From positions 172,638 through 224,618 of the forward strand of contig NZ_JACJHX010000007.1 in assembly GCF_014138605.1 (NCBI RefSeq): 51,981 nt of DNA, read 5' to 3'. The position numbers and the translations under genes were made by a program. Of this stretch, positions 26,710 through 35,367 are shown piece after piece (the first letter of the stretch is position 1; every line of letters begins with the position of its first letter). The DNA comes from Peribacillus huizhouensis. Its GTDB lineage: Bacteria > Bacillota > Bacilli > Bacillales > DSM-1321. The notes beneath the pieces were generated by a model. It worked only from the letters and a program-made list of their open reading frames with translations. It was not told the DNA's origin and searched no databases.

Positions 26710-28401
26710 ATGGGGATTGCCTCTAATAATACAAATAAAAATATATTCATCCAAAAGGAAAAAGGAAAAAAGCCACCGGTTGGAAACATTAAGCTAATAA
26801 AAGAACAACAAGTTGCATATAAGCCGTTAGGAAATAGACAATACATTGGTAAAAAGCAATTAGGAAAAAGACAACTGGTTCCATATAAGCCGTTAGGAAA
26901 TAGACAATACATTGATAAAAAGCAATTAGGAAAAAGACAACTAGATGATGCATATAAGCCGTTAGGAAATAGACAATACATTCATAAAAAGCAATTAGGA
27001 AAAAGACAACTGGTTCCATATAAGCCGCTAGGAAATAGACAGCAAGTTGAGAACGAACCCTTAGAAAATAGACAACTGGTTGAGAACGAATCCTTAAGAA
27101 ATAGACAACAAGTTGAGAACGAACCGTTAAGATATGGACAGGAAAATGAGAAGCTAGAAAAAAAACAGCAGCTTGAAAACTACGAATTAATTGTCAAGAA
27201 TAAAGAAATGAATAACATAAAAGTAAGCATTATTATGCCTTCGTTTAATAAATATGAATATGTTTCATTGTCGCTTTATTGCTTGTTAAAACAAACTTTT
27301 GCTTTCTCTGAGTTTGAGGTAATCTTAATAGATGATTGTTCCCATGACCAGACGCCTAGAATTCCTCAAGAATTCGACCCTCCCTTTAAATTTAAATATG
27401 TCAGACCTTCCATAAATCAAGGTCGATCTCGTGCACGCAACTTAGGTATCAAACTTTCTGAAGGTGAAGTAATTATCTTCCTCGACGGAGAAATGCTAAC
27501 AGAACCTGATTTCATTGAAAATCATTATAAACACCACGCACATGATAAAAAACTAGTAGTAACAGGCGCAATGCATTATCGGGGGATTTATACTTTTTTA
27601 ACATCTAACCTCAATAGGCAGCAATGGGAACATATTGATGACTTTGTTCCACGTGATCCTTATTTTATTTTTCCTTATAAGGAATATAAACAAAATTATC
27701 AAACTTCCAACACTTCATTTCCACTTATCACGAAAAAAGACATTGATGAAAATCGCTATAAAGATTTGTCTTTTCCGAACTGGTATTTTACTCAGGTGTT
27801 AACTAGTGGGTTAAATGATTTTGGAATGGATTTAAGCAGTTACAAACTACCATATATCGCCTTTTTAACTGGTGATGTATCAGTTAGCAAAGAACAGCTT
27901 GATCGAGTTGGATATTTCGATGAATCATTTCTTGGATATGGGGCAGAAGATTGGGAGCTTGGCTATCGTTTTTACAAAGATGGTGCTCGCTTCATTATGG
28001 ATCCTTCAACCTTTTGCTATCATCAAGAGCACCCGACATCTTCAAATAATTTTCCTGAGGCAATGGATAATTTATATAAATTCATGGAAAAATTCCCCCA
28101 CTTCGATGTACTAGCATTAGCATTAGAACATAAGCCCCTTAATTTCGTCCAAATTCATTATGTAGTCTCTCAATACCATGAACTATGTGAAAAATATCCA
28201 CAAAAATATAGAGAATTTAAAGAAACGTACCAAAGGATACTATTTAAAATAATCGAAAACTTAAAAAATAGTAAACCAATAACAAAATACTATGAGAGCG
28301 ACAGTTTTTTGGCAAAAGTCGTTACAGATCAAGTAAACGAAATCAAAGCACATAATTGGTACGCTCTTGCCAATTCTTTTGAAGAACTTTATAGCTACTG
28401 A
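26710..28401 (+). CDS. Family 2 glycosyltransferase with N-terminal 11-residue repeats
   Basis: The C-terminal 390 or so residues are a GT-A fold glycosyltransferase. VSIIMPSFNKYEYVSLSLY opens the nucleotide-sugar fold, VILIDDCSHDQTPRI follows, IFLDGEMLTEPDF takes the place of the DxD motif, and GYGAEDWELGYRFYKDGARF is the galactosyltransferase-7C-type acceptor motif. Before it, about residues 36-155 are a repeat tail: 22-residue units YKPLGNRQYI-x-KKQLGKRQL occur three times, each made of two 11-residue halves, then grade into PLENRQLVENE-type halves. The start ATG at 26710 lies 11 bases after GGAGGG. The tail is basic then acidic and probably extended or helical. The sugar donor and acceptor are unknown. 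The gene is alone on the plus strand, with its own terminator. A role in spore or cell surface glycosylation is inference. Confidence 0.85.
   Translation: MGIASNNTNKNIFIQKEKGKKPPVGNIKLIKEQQVAYKPLGNRQYIGKKQLGKRQLVPYKPLGNRQYIDKKQLGKRQLDDAYKPLGNRQYIHKKQLGKRQLVPYKPLGNRQQVENEPLENRQLVENESLRNRQQVENEPLRYGQENEKLEKKQQLENYELIVKNKEMNNIKVSIIMPSFNKYEYVSLSLYCLLKQTFAFSEFEVILIDDCSHDQTPRIPQEFDPPFKFKYVRPSINQGRSRARNLGIKLSEGEVIIFLDGEMLTEPDFIENHYKHHAHDKKLVVTGAMHYRGIYTFLTSNLNRQQWEHIDDFVPRDPYFIFPYKEYKQNYQTSNTSFPLITKKDIDENRYKDLSFPNWYFTQVLTSGLNDFGMDLSSYKLPYIAFLTGDVSVSKEQLDRVGYFDESFLGYGAEDWELGYRFYKDGARFIMDPSTFCYHQEHPTSSNNFPEAMDNLYKFMEKFPHFDVLALALEHKPLNFVQIHYVVSQYHELCEKYPQKYREFKETYQRILFKIIENLKNSKPITKYYESDSFLAKVVTDQVNEIKAHNWYALANSFEELYSY
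26817..27165 (+). repeat. In-gene tandem repeats of the glycosyltransferase
   Basis: Near-identical DNA units begin near 26817, 26883, 26952 and 27018, with periods 66, 69 and 66 bp. Each contains two related 33-bp halves. Identity decays after 27040 into 33-bp units only. The 3-bp difference keeps the frame. Confidence 0.9.
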
Positions 28402-28639
28402 TGAGATTCAAAAAATTCAAATCCTTAGATATAGAACGGATTTTGGATCAATAAAGTAATTCGGTTTTGCTGTTCGTATTTTATCTAAATAAATTATATT
28501 TACTTGAATTCTTTGAAGAGAAGAATTAATTTATCATCAAAATACAAAATGGGTGTCTCATACGGGACACCCATTTGTTTTTTTGTGACAGTCTAATATA
28601 GCTTAACCAATGAATTTAAATTGAGACATATCGTCCTAG
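28402..28639. other. Gap between the glycosyltransferase and the manD region
   Basis: This AT-rich stretch contains the terminator at 28547-28584. No gene is seen. It borders the SDR remnant at 28640. Confidence 0.5.
28547..28584 (+). terminator. Strong terminator after the glycosyltransferase
   Basis: AAATGGGTGTC (28547-28557) pairs perfectly over 11 bp with GACACCCATTT (28566-28576), followed by GTTTTTTT. On the other strand it is followed by TTTTG, so it may also stop manD transcripts. Confidence 0.88.
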
Positions 28640-28711
28640 CTAGCCACCATCAACCGCAAGCAAATGGCCATTGACATAATTCGGTGCTTCAGAAGAAAGG
28701 AAGGTGTATAC
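28640..28711 (-). pseudogene. C-terminal remnant of a short-chain dehydrogenase gene
   Basis: On the minus strand the 23 codons before TAG (28642-28640) read FLSSEAPNYVNGHLLAVDGG at their end. This is the C-terminus typical of KduD/gluconate 5-dehydrogenase SDRs; the intact copy at 47410 ends [20 protein letters not shown] plus four residues. An in-frame stop lies just upstream (28714-28712), and no SDR nucleotide-binding part exists nearby. It is the tail of a gene deleted between it and manD. The DNA differs clearly from the intact kduD, so it is not a recent duplicate. Confidence 0.85.
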
Positions 28712-28729
28712 CTACCGAATTTTATTGAT

Positions 28730-29983
28730 TTATGGTCTAACAGCTGTTCCATCTGGTGTACGAGCTAAAGTCCAAGAGGGAATCCCACCTCTTGCGGGGA
28801 ATTTTTTTGCTTTTTCCTCATCTATTTCCACCCCTAAACCAGGTCGATTATTCACATAAGCAAAACCATCTTCAACGATTGGGCAACCAGGGAATACTTC
28901 CTGCAATGCATCATTAAATGGCGTCCATTCTTGAATTCCAAAGTTTGGGGAACTTATATCTAAATGAAGATTAGCTAAAACCCCTACAGGGGAAATATCA
29001 CCAGGCCCATGCCAAGCTGTTCTAACCCCAAATAATTCGCTAAATGTTGCTAATTTTTTTGCTGGTGTGATGCCCCCTATAGAACTTACATGACATCGAA
29101 TAAAGTCGATTTGTTGATTAACAATTAAACTTTTCCATTCATTCACATTTGTAAAAAGCTCTCCCATTCCAATTGGCGTTGACGTTTGCTGTCTAATCAT
29201 TTGTAACCATTCTATATTTTCCGGTGCGACAGGATCTTCTAGGAAAAAAAGGTGATAAGGCTCTAAATTTTTCGCTAATCTTACGGCTTCAATAGGTGGA
29301 ACTCTTTCGTGAATATCGTGGATAAACTCCATATTAAATCCTATTTTCGAGCGGAGGTGATCAAATAATTTATCAATACTTTTGGCATAGGCTTCAGGAT
29401 CAAAATAGCATCCTGGCGCTGAGTTTCTTGGCGAGAGCTTAGGTACAATTTTAGTAGACTTCTCATACATAGTAGCAATTAAGCTTCTATCAGTCGTTCC
29501 ACTCCCACCATACATTCCCATTTGGCATCGTACATATTGATAGCCTTCTTCCATAAGTGCTCGTATATTTTCTTCGACAGCCATTTCATCCGCCCCATCC
29601 GCATGCCGATATAGCGGAATACCATCCCTGCATTTCCCACCCAATAATTCGTAGACTGGTAAGTTAGCAATTTTGCCCTTTATATCCCAAAGTGCCATAT
29701 CAATTCCAGATAGTGCATTATTCACAATCGGACCATTTCTCCAGTATCCGCTTACATTTGCTGACTGCCAAATATCTTCGATTCTACTAGGATTTTTACC
29801 AATAAGAAACGGTTTTAGATAATCCTCAATCGCCGATTTCACTGCAAAAATACGTTGTGTAAAGGTAGCACATCCTAATCCATATAACCCAGGCTCATTT
29901 GTTTCGACTTTAACTACTACTAAATCGACTCCTCCTGGTGCAGTTAATATTACTTTTACATCGCGGATTTCTAAATCGTACAT
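28730..29983 (-). CDS. manD: Enolase-superfamily hexonate dehydratase (ManD/RspA type)
   Basis: Members of this subgroup dehydrate D-mannonate and/or D-gluconate to 2-keto-3-deoxygluconate. The 417-residue protein starts at ATG 29983 (MYDLEIRDVKVILTAPGG), ten bases after GGAGGG; the earlier ATG precedes that site. Metal ligands and catalytic residues of the family are present: D and H in FIHDIHERVPPIE, E in FFLEDPVAPENIEW, E in IGMGELFTN, and the histidine in TAWHGPGDISPVG. The residue after HG is proline; I recall that this position (Ala or Pro) tracks with high or low mannonate activity, proline with low. It follows the GntR regulator. Low-efficiency members have been tied to L-gulonate and L-idonate catabolism, which fits the dehydrogenases nearby. 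Confidence 0.88.
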   Translation of the reverse strand: MYDLEIRDVKVILTAPGGVDLVVVKVETNEPGLYGLGCATFTQRIFAVKSAIEDYLKPFLIGKNPSRIEDIWQSANVSGYWRNGPIVNNALSGIDMALWDIKGKIANLPVYELLGGKCRDGIPLYRHADGADEMAVEENIRALMEEGYQYVRCQMGMYGGSGTTDRSLIATMYEKSTKIVPKLSPRNSAPGCYFDPEAYAKSIDKLFDHLRSKIGFNMEFIHDIHERVPPIEAVRLAKNLEPYHLFFLEDPVAPENIEWLQMIRQQTSTPIGMGELFTNVNEWKSLIVNQQIDFIRCHVSSIGGITPAKKLATFSELFGVRTAWHGPGDISPVGVLANLHLDISSPNFGIQEWTPFNDALQEVFPGCPIVEDGFAYVNNRPGLGVEIDEEKAKKFPARGGIPSWTLARTPDGTAVRP

Positions 29984-30123
29984 CTTAATAAGTCCCTCCA
30001 TTTAAACTTGTTAGTTGTCCTACATGTTTAATGAAAATACATTTGCTGTCTCATAATATAAGGAGCACACCCATGGTAAACAGTGCATAAAGTGTTAGTT
30101 AGACCCTTTTTGAGACATCCTCA

Positions 30124-30828
30124 TTATTTATTTTGGATTTTTAGTTTTTTAATACTGTCAATATTATTTTCCATGGCGTTAGTAAGAAGCTCTTTTGCTG
30201 TTTCTGCATCTCTATTTTGAATCGCTCTGAATAGTTGTAAATGAACTTCGATACTATCCAACGTTACCCCTATGAATCTATTTAATTCTTCTAAATAGTA
30301 ATAGTAAATGTCACGAATCGAATGAATCACTTGTAAAAAAACTTGGTTTTTCGAAGCCATAACAATTGCTAAATGAAAATTATAGTCTGCTTCTGAATAT
30401 TTCTTATAATCATCTCTATAACGAATCATTTGATTAAGCGCTTCTTCAATGTTCATTATGTCCTCATTTGTTGCTTTTTCCACTGCTAATTCTAAACATT
30501 TGTATTCAATCGTCTGCCTGAATACCATCATGTCTAAAAATTCTTCCTCGCTAAGATGCAAGATTGGTTTAAAATCATTGATACCGATCTTACCAATATG
30601 CTCAGTAACAAATGTTCCTTTCCCTTGATACGTGACAACAATCCCTAAATCCCTAAGTCGTTGTATCGCACTTCTTATGCTCACTCTGCTCACATTAAAC
30701 ATTTTTGTCAACTGGGATTCAGATGGAATCTTACTTCCAGGAGCCCAATTGCCACTAGCGATGTTTTCTTTTAACTTCTCGTAAACAATATTGACAATAT
30801 TTTGTTTATCAATGACGTTTAAATTCAA
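30124..30828 (-). CDS. GntR/FadR-family regulator of the sugar-acid locus
   Basis: The 234-residue protein has an N-terminal winged helix (about 8-75, NIVYEKLKENIASGNW then SESQLTKMFNVSRVSIRSAI). The C-terminal FCD ligand domain (about 90-225) has D and H metal-ligand positions, for example YNFHLAIVMASKN and HLQLFRAIQNRD. FCD regulators usually sense sugar acids. The start is TTG at 30828 behind AGAGGT. It lies between the hydroxyacid dehydrogenase and manD. A near-perfect cre site 67 bp upstream suggests carbon catabolite control. Confidence 0.9.
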   Translation of the reverse strand: MNLNVIDKQNIVNIVYEKLKENIASGNWAPGSKIPSESQLTKMFNVSRVSIRSAIQRLRDLGIVVTYQGKGTFVTEHIGKIGINDFKPILHLSEEEFLDMMVFRQTIEYKCLELAVEKATNEDIMNIEEALNQMIRYRDDYKKYSEADYNFHLAIVMASKNQVFLQVIHSIRDIYYYYLEELNRFIGVTLDSIEVHLQLFRAIQNRDAETAKELLTNAMENNIDSIKKLKIQNK

Positions 30829-31194
30829 TTTTCTACCTCTTTTTACAACATGTCATACAAGCTATAAGTGAATAGTATTACAGCCGATTTATTTAGTAAA
30901 CGTTTTCATTTACAAATCTTTTTGATTTTCAAGAGGAATAATAAATATTTTATCTATTATGTTCCAAACCAATAAGCCAGTGCTGAGTTTCTTTCTTCAA
31001 TATGATCTAACTGTAGTTGTCTCCCCTTTTCGTATTAGTTACGGCTGTTTATCCCCCACCTTTTTGTTGCGGAGGATTACAGCCTGTAAAACCGGGTTAA
31101 AAGTAGTCTTTATAACATCTAATTCTGCCATAACTTTAACAGCTATAGACTCTCCTACTTACCAACGTTCTTCTTTGAACTCTAGTAGTCCTGC
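30829..31194. other. Gap between 2-hydroxyacid dehydrogenase and GntR
   Basis: This region holds a cre-like site (30895-30909) and, at about 31073-31100, a family A fragment (TTACAGCCTGTAAAACCGGG, matching the tail and direct repeats at 1-30). No gene is supported. Confidence 0.5.
30895..30909 (-). promoter_or_regulatory. Candidate CcpA site (cre) upstream of GntR
   Basis: On the minus strand ATGAAAACGTTTACT fits the relaxed cre consensus WTGNAANCGNWNNCW at every fixed position. It lies 67 bp before the GntR start, a normal place for catabolite repression. Confidence 0.65.
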
Positions 31195-32190
31195 TTATTC
31201 CTTTTCTTTTAAGCTCACCATGTCCTTCACATCACGGTTGACAAGATATGTAGGAATATAGCCAGTTAAAACATCTACGACATTTTGAGCTGATTTTCGC
31301 TTTAATTCAACCTCAGATTCCTCAGAATACCATGCGATATGAGGAGTAATCACTACATTTTCCATGGATAGGAGCGGATTATCATGCTGGATTGGCTCGA
31401 ACTCAGTAACATCAAGGCCAGCTCCAGCAATTTTTCCATCCTGCAACGCGCGGATAAGAGCTTTTTCATCAATAACCGGTCCTCTAGCCGTATTAATAAT
31501 GAATGCTTCTTTCTTCATCGCATTGAATTGCTCATCACTTATCATACCTAGAGTACTGTCCAACAATGGTGAATGAACAGAAACAAAATCTGCTTGACTG
31601 CAAAGGTCATTTAATTCTAACAACTCAACATCTAAAGAGCTCGCCTTCTGCTTAGACATAAATGGATCAAAAGCAACAACTCTTATTCCAAAAGCTTGTG
31701 CTTTTTTTGCCAATGCCTGAGGAATTCTCCCAAATCCCACTAATCCTAAAGTCCTTCCGCGCAAACGGAACACAGGTTTCCCTAAATTAAAATCCCATAC
31801 TCCGTCCTTAACTTCTTTATTTAACTTCACAACTTTACGGGCCATTGCCATCATTAAGGCAAAAGCATGGTCGGATACTTCGTCTATTGAATAATCCGTT
31901 ACATTACTAACAACAATTCCATTTTCCGTTGCCGCATCGATATCTATCGTATTGTATCCGACACCATAACGAGCGATAACCTTACAATTTTCTAATTGCT
32001 CTATTACTTTTCGTGTTATCGGCGCATATTGGTTAAGAATTCCATCAGCATCCTTACAAGCTTCAATGACTTCCTCTTCCGTTTTACATTGCGCTGGAAC
32101 GAATTCTATATCCAACTTTGAAAAAACATCCACCTCTGGTTGAAGTGTGATATATTCATAATCTGTAACAACAACTTTAAACTTTTTCAT
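31195..32190 (-). CDS. D-isomer-specific 2-hydroxyacid dehydrogenase
   Basis: This NAD(P)-dependent oxidoreductase interconverts a 2-hydroxyacid and a 2-keto acid. The 331-residue protein is close to the C-terminal-binding-protein branch of the phosphoglycerate dehydrogenase family. It has the nucleotide-binding GLVGFGRIPQALAKKAQAFG, the catalytic arginine in NTARGPVID, the glutamate in AGLDVTEFEP and the histidine in ITPHIAWYSEES. Substrate is not deducible. In this locus a keto-acid reductase acting on a sugar acid or a keto-deoxy intermediate is plausible. It follows uxaA by 82 bp on the same strand. Confidence 0.88.
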   Translation of the reverse strand: MKKFKVVVTDYEYITLQPEVDVFSKLDIEFVPAQCKTEEEVIEACKDADGILNQYAPITRKVIEQLENCKVIARYGVGYNTIDIDAATENGIVVSNVTDYSIDEVSDHAFALMMAMARKVVKLNKEVKDGVWDFNLGKPVFRLRGRTLGLVGFGRIPQALAKKAQAFGIRVVAFDPFMSKQKASSLDVELLELNDLCSQADFVSVHSPLLDSTLGMISDEQFNAMKKEAFIINTARGPVIDEKALIRALQDGKIAGAGLDVTEFEPIQHDNPLLSMENVVITPHIAWYSEESEVELKRKSAQNVVDVLTGYIPTYLVNRDVKDMVSLKEKE

Positions 32191-32272
32191 TTATTTTCAC
32201 TCCAAATATTTATGTTGAAATTTTTTTGTAAAGTAAACTAAGATATTTAAATTCGAAGTTAGTTAGTTTTTC

Positions 32273-33775
32273 TTATAAGAAAACGCCATCTTTAAAAATA
32301 GAGATCTCTTTATAACCATTTTTTTCATTATGTGTAACTGTCTCTCCTGATGCTACACTGATGATATATTGGAACAGCTCCGATCTTAGTTCATCCATGG
32401 ATGAATCTCCGACTAAACGACCGGCATCAAAATCGATCCAGTTTTTCTTTCTAGTACTCAACGTCGTATTGCTGGAAATTTTCACGGTCGGCACAGGTCC
32501 ACCAAAAGGGGTCCCTCTACCAGTTGTAAATAAAACCAATTGTGCGCCAGAAGCAGCTAATGAAGTGACCGATACAAGATCATTCCCAGGCCCTTGTAAT
32601 AAATTGAGTCCTTGTTTCGTTACAATTCCACCATAGTCAAGTACATCATTAATGATGGAGCTGCCGCCTTTTTGTACACATCCTAACGATTTTTCTTCAA
32701 GCGTCGTTATCCCACCTTTTTTATTGCCTGGTGAGGGATTTTCATAAACGGGTTGATCGTGTTTAATAAAGTAATCTTTAAAATCATTCACTAAATCTAC
32801 GATATTACTAAATGTTGCTTCATCCTTCGCTCGCTCCATTAGCATCATTTCTGCACCAAACATTTCTGGTACTTCTGTTAAAACAGTTGTTCCTCCTGCT
32901 GCGATTAAATCATCTGAAAACGCTCCAACTAAAGGGTTTGCAGTGATTCCAGATAAACCATCTGATCCACCGCACTTTAAGCCTACTTTTAATTTTGAAA
33001 CAGGAACTGGCTGTCGTTCAAATGTTGATGCATACTGAACTAGTTCTTCCAAAAGTTCGATTCCTTCATCTATCTCATCATCAACGGATTGGACGCCAAG
33101 AAACTTAACACGTTCTTCATCAAATTGTCCCAACACATCCTTAAAAAAAGGAATATTGTTATTTTCACATCCCAGTCCTAATACGAGAACACCACCAGCA
33201 TTTGGATGCTGAACTAAATTTCTTAATAATAGTTGGGTATTTTTTAAATCATCCCCTAATTGGGAACAGCCGAACGGATGTGGAAAATGAAACACTCCAT
33301 CAATCTTTCCGTTGCCAAATCGCTCATTTCCTAATTTTGCAAGAATCTCTGCTGTTTTATTAATACAGCCCACTGTGTTAATAATCCAGATTTCATTTCT
33401 AATACCAACGTCACCATTTTTTCTAACATAACCTTGGAATGTTCGATTACCTGGTAAATCACCATGTTTTGCAGTGGATTGTTTAAACTTATAGCTATAC
33501 TCCAACTTTCCTTCTAAATTAGTTTTGACATTATGTGTATGTACCCATTCTCCTGGTTGAATGGCCTTTATTGCATGACCAATAGGGAAGCCATATTTAA
33601 TGATATCCTCATTTTCAGCCATATCTTTGATTGCAAACTTGTGACCATAGTCAATATCCTCTTGAATTTGAACTGTTAAACCATCAACTTCTACGAAATC
33701 TCCCTTTTTTAAATCTTTTAATGCAACCATAACGGAATCATTGGGATGTATTTTTAAAAAGAATTTTTTTGTCAT
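32273..33775 (-). CDS. uxaA: UxaA-family altronate/galactarate-type dehydratase
   Basis: UxaA enzymes dehydrate D-altronate to 2-keto-3-deoxygluconate with an iron-dependent site; the family also contains galactarate dehydratases. The 500-residue protein has both parts: an N-terminal SAF domain (about 1-95, PNDSVMVALKDLKKGDFV) and the large catalytic domain. VRKNGDVGIRNEIWIINTVGC, PHPFGCSQLGDD, GLGCENNNIPF and KCGGSDGLSGITANP are conserved. ATG 33775 with GGGGAAAAGTG before it is preferred over the GTG one codon up. No matching altronate-forming enzymes (UxaC, UxaB) are in the window, so the substrate may be another hexonate. Confidence 0.85.
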   Translation of the reverse strand: MTKKFFLKIHPNDSVMVALKDLKKGDFVEVDGLTVQIQEDIDYGHKFAIKDMAENEDIIKYGFPIGHAIKAIQPGEWVHTHNVKTNLEGKLEYSYKFKQSTAKHGDLPGNRTFQGYVRKNGDVGIRNEIWIINTVGCINKTAEILAKLGNERFGNGKIDGVFHFPHPFGCSQLGDDLKNTQLLLRNLVQHPNAGGVLVLGLGCENNNIPFFKDVLGQFDEERVKFLGVQSVDDEIDEGIELLEELVQYASTFERQPVPVSKLKVGLKCGGSDGLSGITANPLVGAFSDDLIAAGGTTVLTEVPEMFGAEMMLMERAKDEATFSNIVDLVNDFKDYFIKHDQPVYENPSPGNKKGGITTLEEKSLGCVQKGGSSIINDVLDYGGIVTKQGLNLLQGPGNDLVSVTSLAASGAQLVLFTTGRGTPFGGPVPTVKISSNTTLSTRKKNWIDFDAGRLVGDSSMDELRSELFQYIISVASGETVTHNEKNGYKEISIFKDGVFL

Positions 33776-33847
33776 CACTTTTCCCCATTTATATTTTTTT
33801 CTTACAAAGCCTATATGGCGTTAAAAAGCAACCATTTAACATGAAAG

Positions 33848-33976
33848 ATAATCACGTAGCGCGCTACACTCACCTATTCACAATGGTAGCGGTGCGAAGC
33901 TGGATTTCGGGGTAAAAATACATATACTTGCTAAGTAAATTGGCTACATTAGTAAGTCGCAAAGCCCAGTCCCCAT
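33848..33976 (-). repeat. Family C dispersed repeat, copy 3 (inverted)
   Basis: On the minus strand the sequence begins ATGGGGACTGGGCTTTGCGA and aligns with copy 1 (2864-3010) along about 130 bases, roughly three quarters identical by eye. It sits between uxaA and the larA-like gene, showing that the family has also entered the accessory block. Confidence 0.7.
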
Positions 33977-34047
33977 CTTCTTTATTCTAAAATAAATATC
34001 TCACATGACTTCTATCATTCGTATTAGCAAATAGGCTTTCTATTAAT

Positions 34048-35295
34048 TTAGTAATTTATCTTCATTGGATCGCTAAGAATCTTAAAGTTTTCTTTAGTAC
34101 TCACTTCTTCTAGCATACCTTCGGAGACCCAAATTTCTTTTATGTCAAGAGTATCTTTAATCCTAACAATTCTAATATCTTTCATATCATTGATATTGGA
34201 AGTTTTTACAGCTGCTTTAACCGCTAACTCATTCGTCTCTAAGAACATCGGCATCTTCACTACACTGACTACTGTACTCGTTAAAGCATTAGCAAAACCT
34301 TGTTTCCAATCAATTGAATCAAATACTTTTTTTGTAGTGAAATCCGCATGTCCGATGCCATTTGCATTGCCATGTGTTTTTTTAGTTAAATCTAGGACAA
34401 CGATTCGATTTACATCTGGCCCTCCAGTTGCATATGGCGTTGCATATCTGCCTGTAATATTAGGATCCATCCCATCACCGGAAATATCTTTACCAATTTC
34501 ATCGATGACAAGCACGTCAATTTGTTCGAACATCAGCTTGGCCATCAGATTTTTTGCTTCTAGTAAAAGTTTTGGTTCCTCCGTTTCAAACTGTTCGGTA
34601 GGTATGGCAACTATTTTCGCTGGCCGATCATAGGCGTTTTCAATCGTACCTAATCCAAAAATAATCGGCACCTTTTCGATTACAATTTTCGCCATTTCCG
34701 GAACATGCTTAGCCATATGTTTAAATCCATATAAATGGGCTGCTTCTGCACCTTTTTGCTTGCCTAGTCCAATCGTGATCATTTTCATTAGACCACTTTC
34801 TACAGGACCACGAAATGCAGTATGGGCTTTGATCCGATTAATCACAATTACTTTGTCTGCCTCATAGGCGTTTTTATCGACATAAATCGGTAAACCATTA
34901 GGCAACTTTCCAACTTGAACAACTTCCATGCTTGATTTTATGGGAGCACCTATAAAGTCCTCTGTTACCCCTAATCCTTCTAACACTTCTTTTTGTCCTT
35001 CACCCGTTGCCCCACCGTGACTTCCCATCGCTGGTACAATGAAAGGATCACCCCCAATAGATCTTACTGCATGGACCACTTCTCTTGTTAAGATATGAAT
35101 ATCTGCTACGCCACGACTTCCCACAGCAATAGCAACACGATCACCTTGATTAATTCGAGTAAGAACATTCGCTTTTTCAATCGACGTATGAACCTCTTTA
35201 GCCACATCTTTTAATTCTGGTGCAGTAAATTTCTGCTCCACTTTCACCATTTTCGGAAGTGGGATATCTTGCAGTAGCTCCGCGATTATTTCCAT
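34048..35295 (-). CDS. LarA-like (DUF2088) nickel-pincer superfamily protein
   Basis: The 415-residue protein shows lactate-racemase N-terminal domain features. The arginine in AVGSRGVADIHIL, the histidine in PAMGSHGGATGEGQ, and the histidine and lysine spaced in IKAHTAFRGPVESGLMKM are reminiscent of the catalytic and cofactor-binding residues of LarA. The superfamily includes nickel-dependent racemases and epimerases of hydroxyacids; I recall a D-gluconate 2-epimerase among the described homologues. An aldonate C2-epimerase role would suit its position between aldolase and dehydratase. The LarBCE genes needed for the nickel-pincer cofactor are not in the window. It follows eda by 209 bp and has a symmetrical candidate operator upstream. 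Confidence 0.7.
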   Translation of the reverse strand: MEIIAELLQDIPLPKMVKVEQKFTAPELKDVAKEVHTSIEKANVLTRINQGDRVAIAVGSRGVADIHILTREVVHAVRSIGGDPFIVPAMGSHGGATGEGQKEVLEGLGVTEDFIGAPIKSSMEVVQVGKLPNGLPIYVDKNAYEADKVIVINRIKAHTAFRGPVESGLMKMITIGLGKQKGAEAAHLYGFKHMAKHVPEMAKIVIEKVPIIFGLGTIENAYDRPAKIVAIPTEQFETEEPKLLLEAKNLMAKLMFEQIDVLVIDEIGKDISGDGMDPNITGRYATPYATGGPDVNRIVVLDLTKKTHGNANGIGHADFTTKKVFDSIDWKQGFANALTSTVVSVVKMPMFLETNELAVKAAVKTSNINDMKDIRIVRIKDTLDIKEIWVSEGMLEEVSTKENFKILSDPMKINY

Positions 35296-35367
35296 ACTAC
35301 ATATTACCTCCTTTAATCAGAAAAAATCCTATTACTCGTTACCTTGAAATATATAAGTAAAACGAGA

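Noticed and set aside
26682..27019. Antisense frames with repeated YCLFPNGLY-type peptides
   Set aside because: They are the complement of the glycosyltransferase repeats, with periodicity inherited from the sense strand.
26817..27165. CRISPR-like regularly spaced repeats
   Set aside because: Repeats are in frame inside a coding region, and the sequence between them is itself repetitive, so there are no unique spacers.
34142..34633. Plus-strand frame of 163 codons inside the larA-like gene
   Set aside because: It is antisense to a convincing gene, serine/isoleucine-rich as expected of a shadow frame, and lacks a ribosome site.
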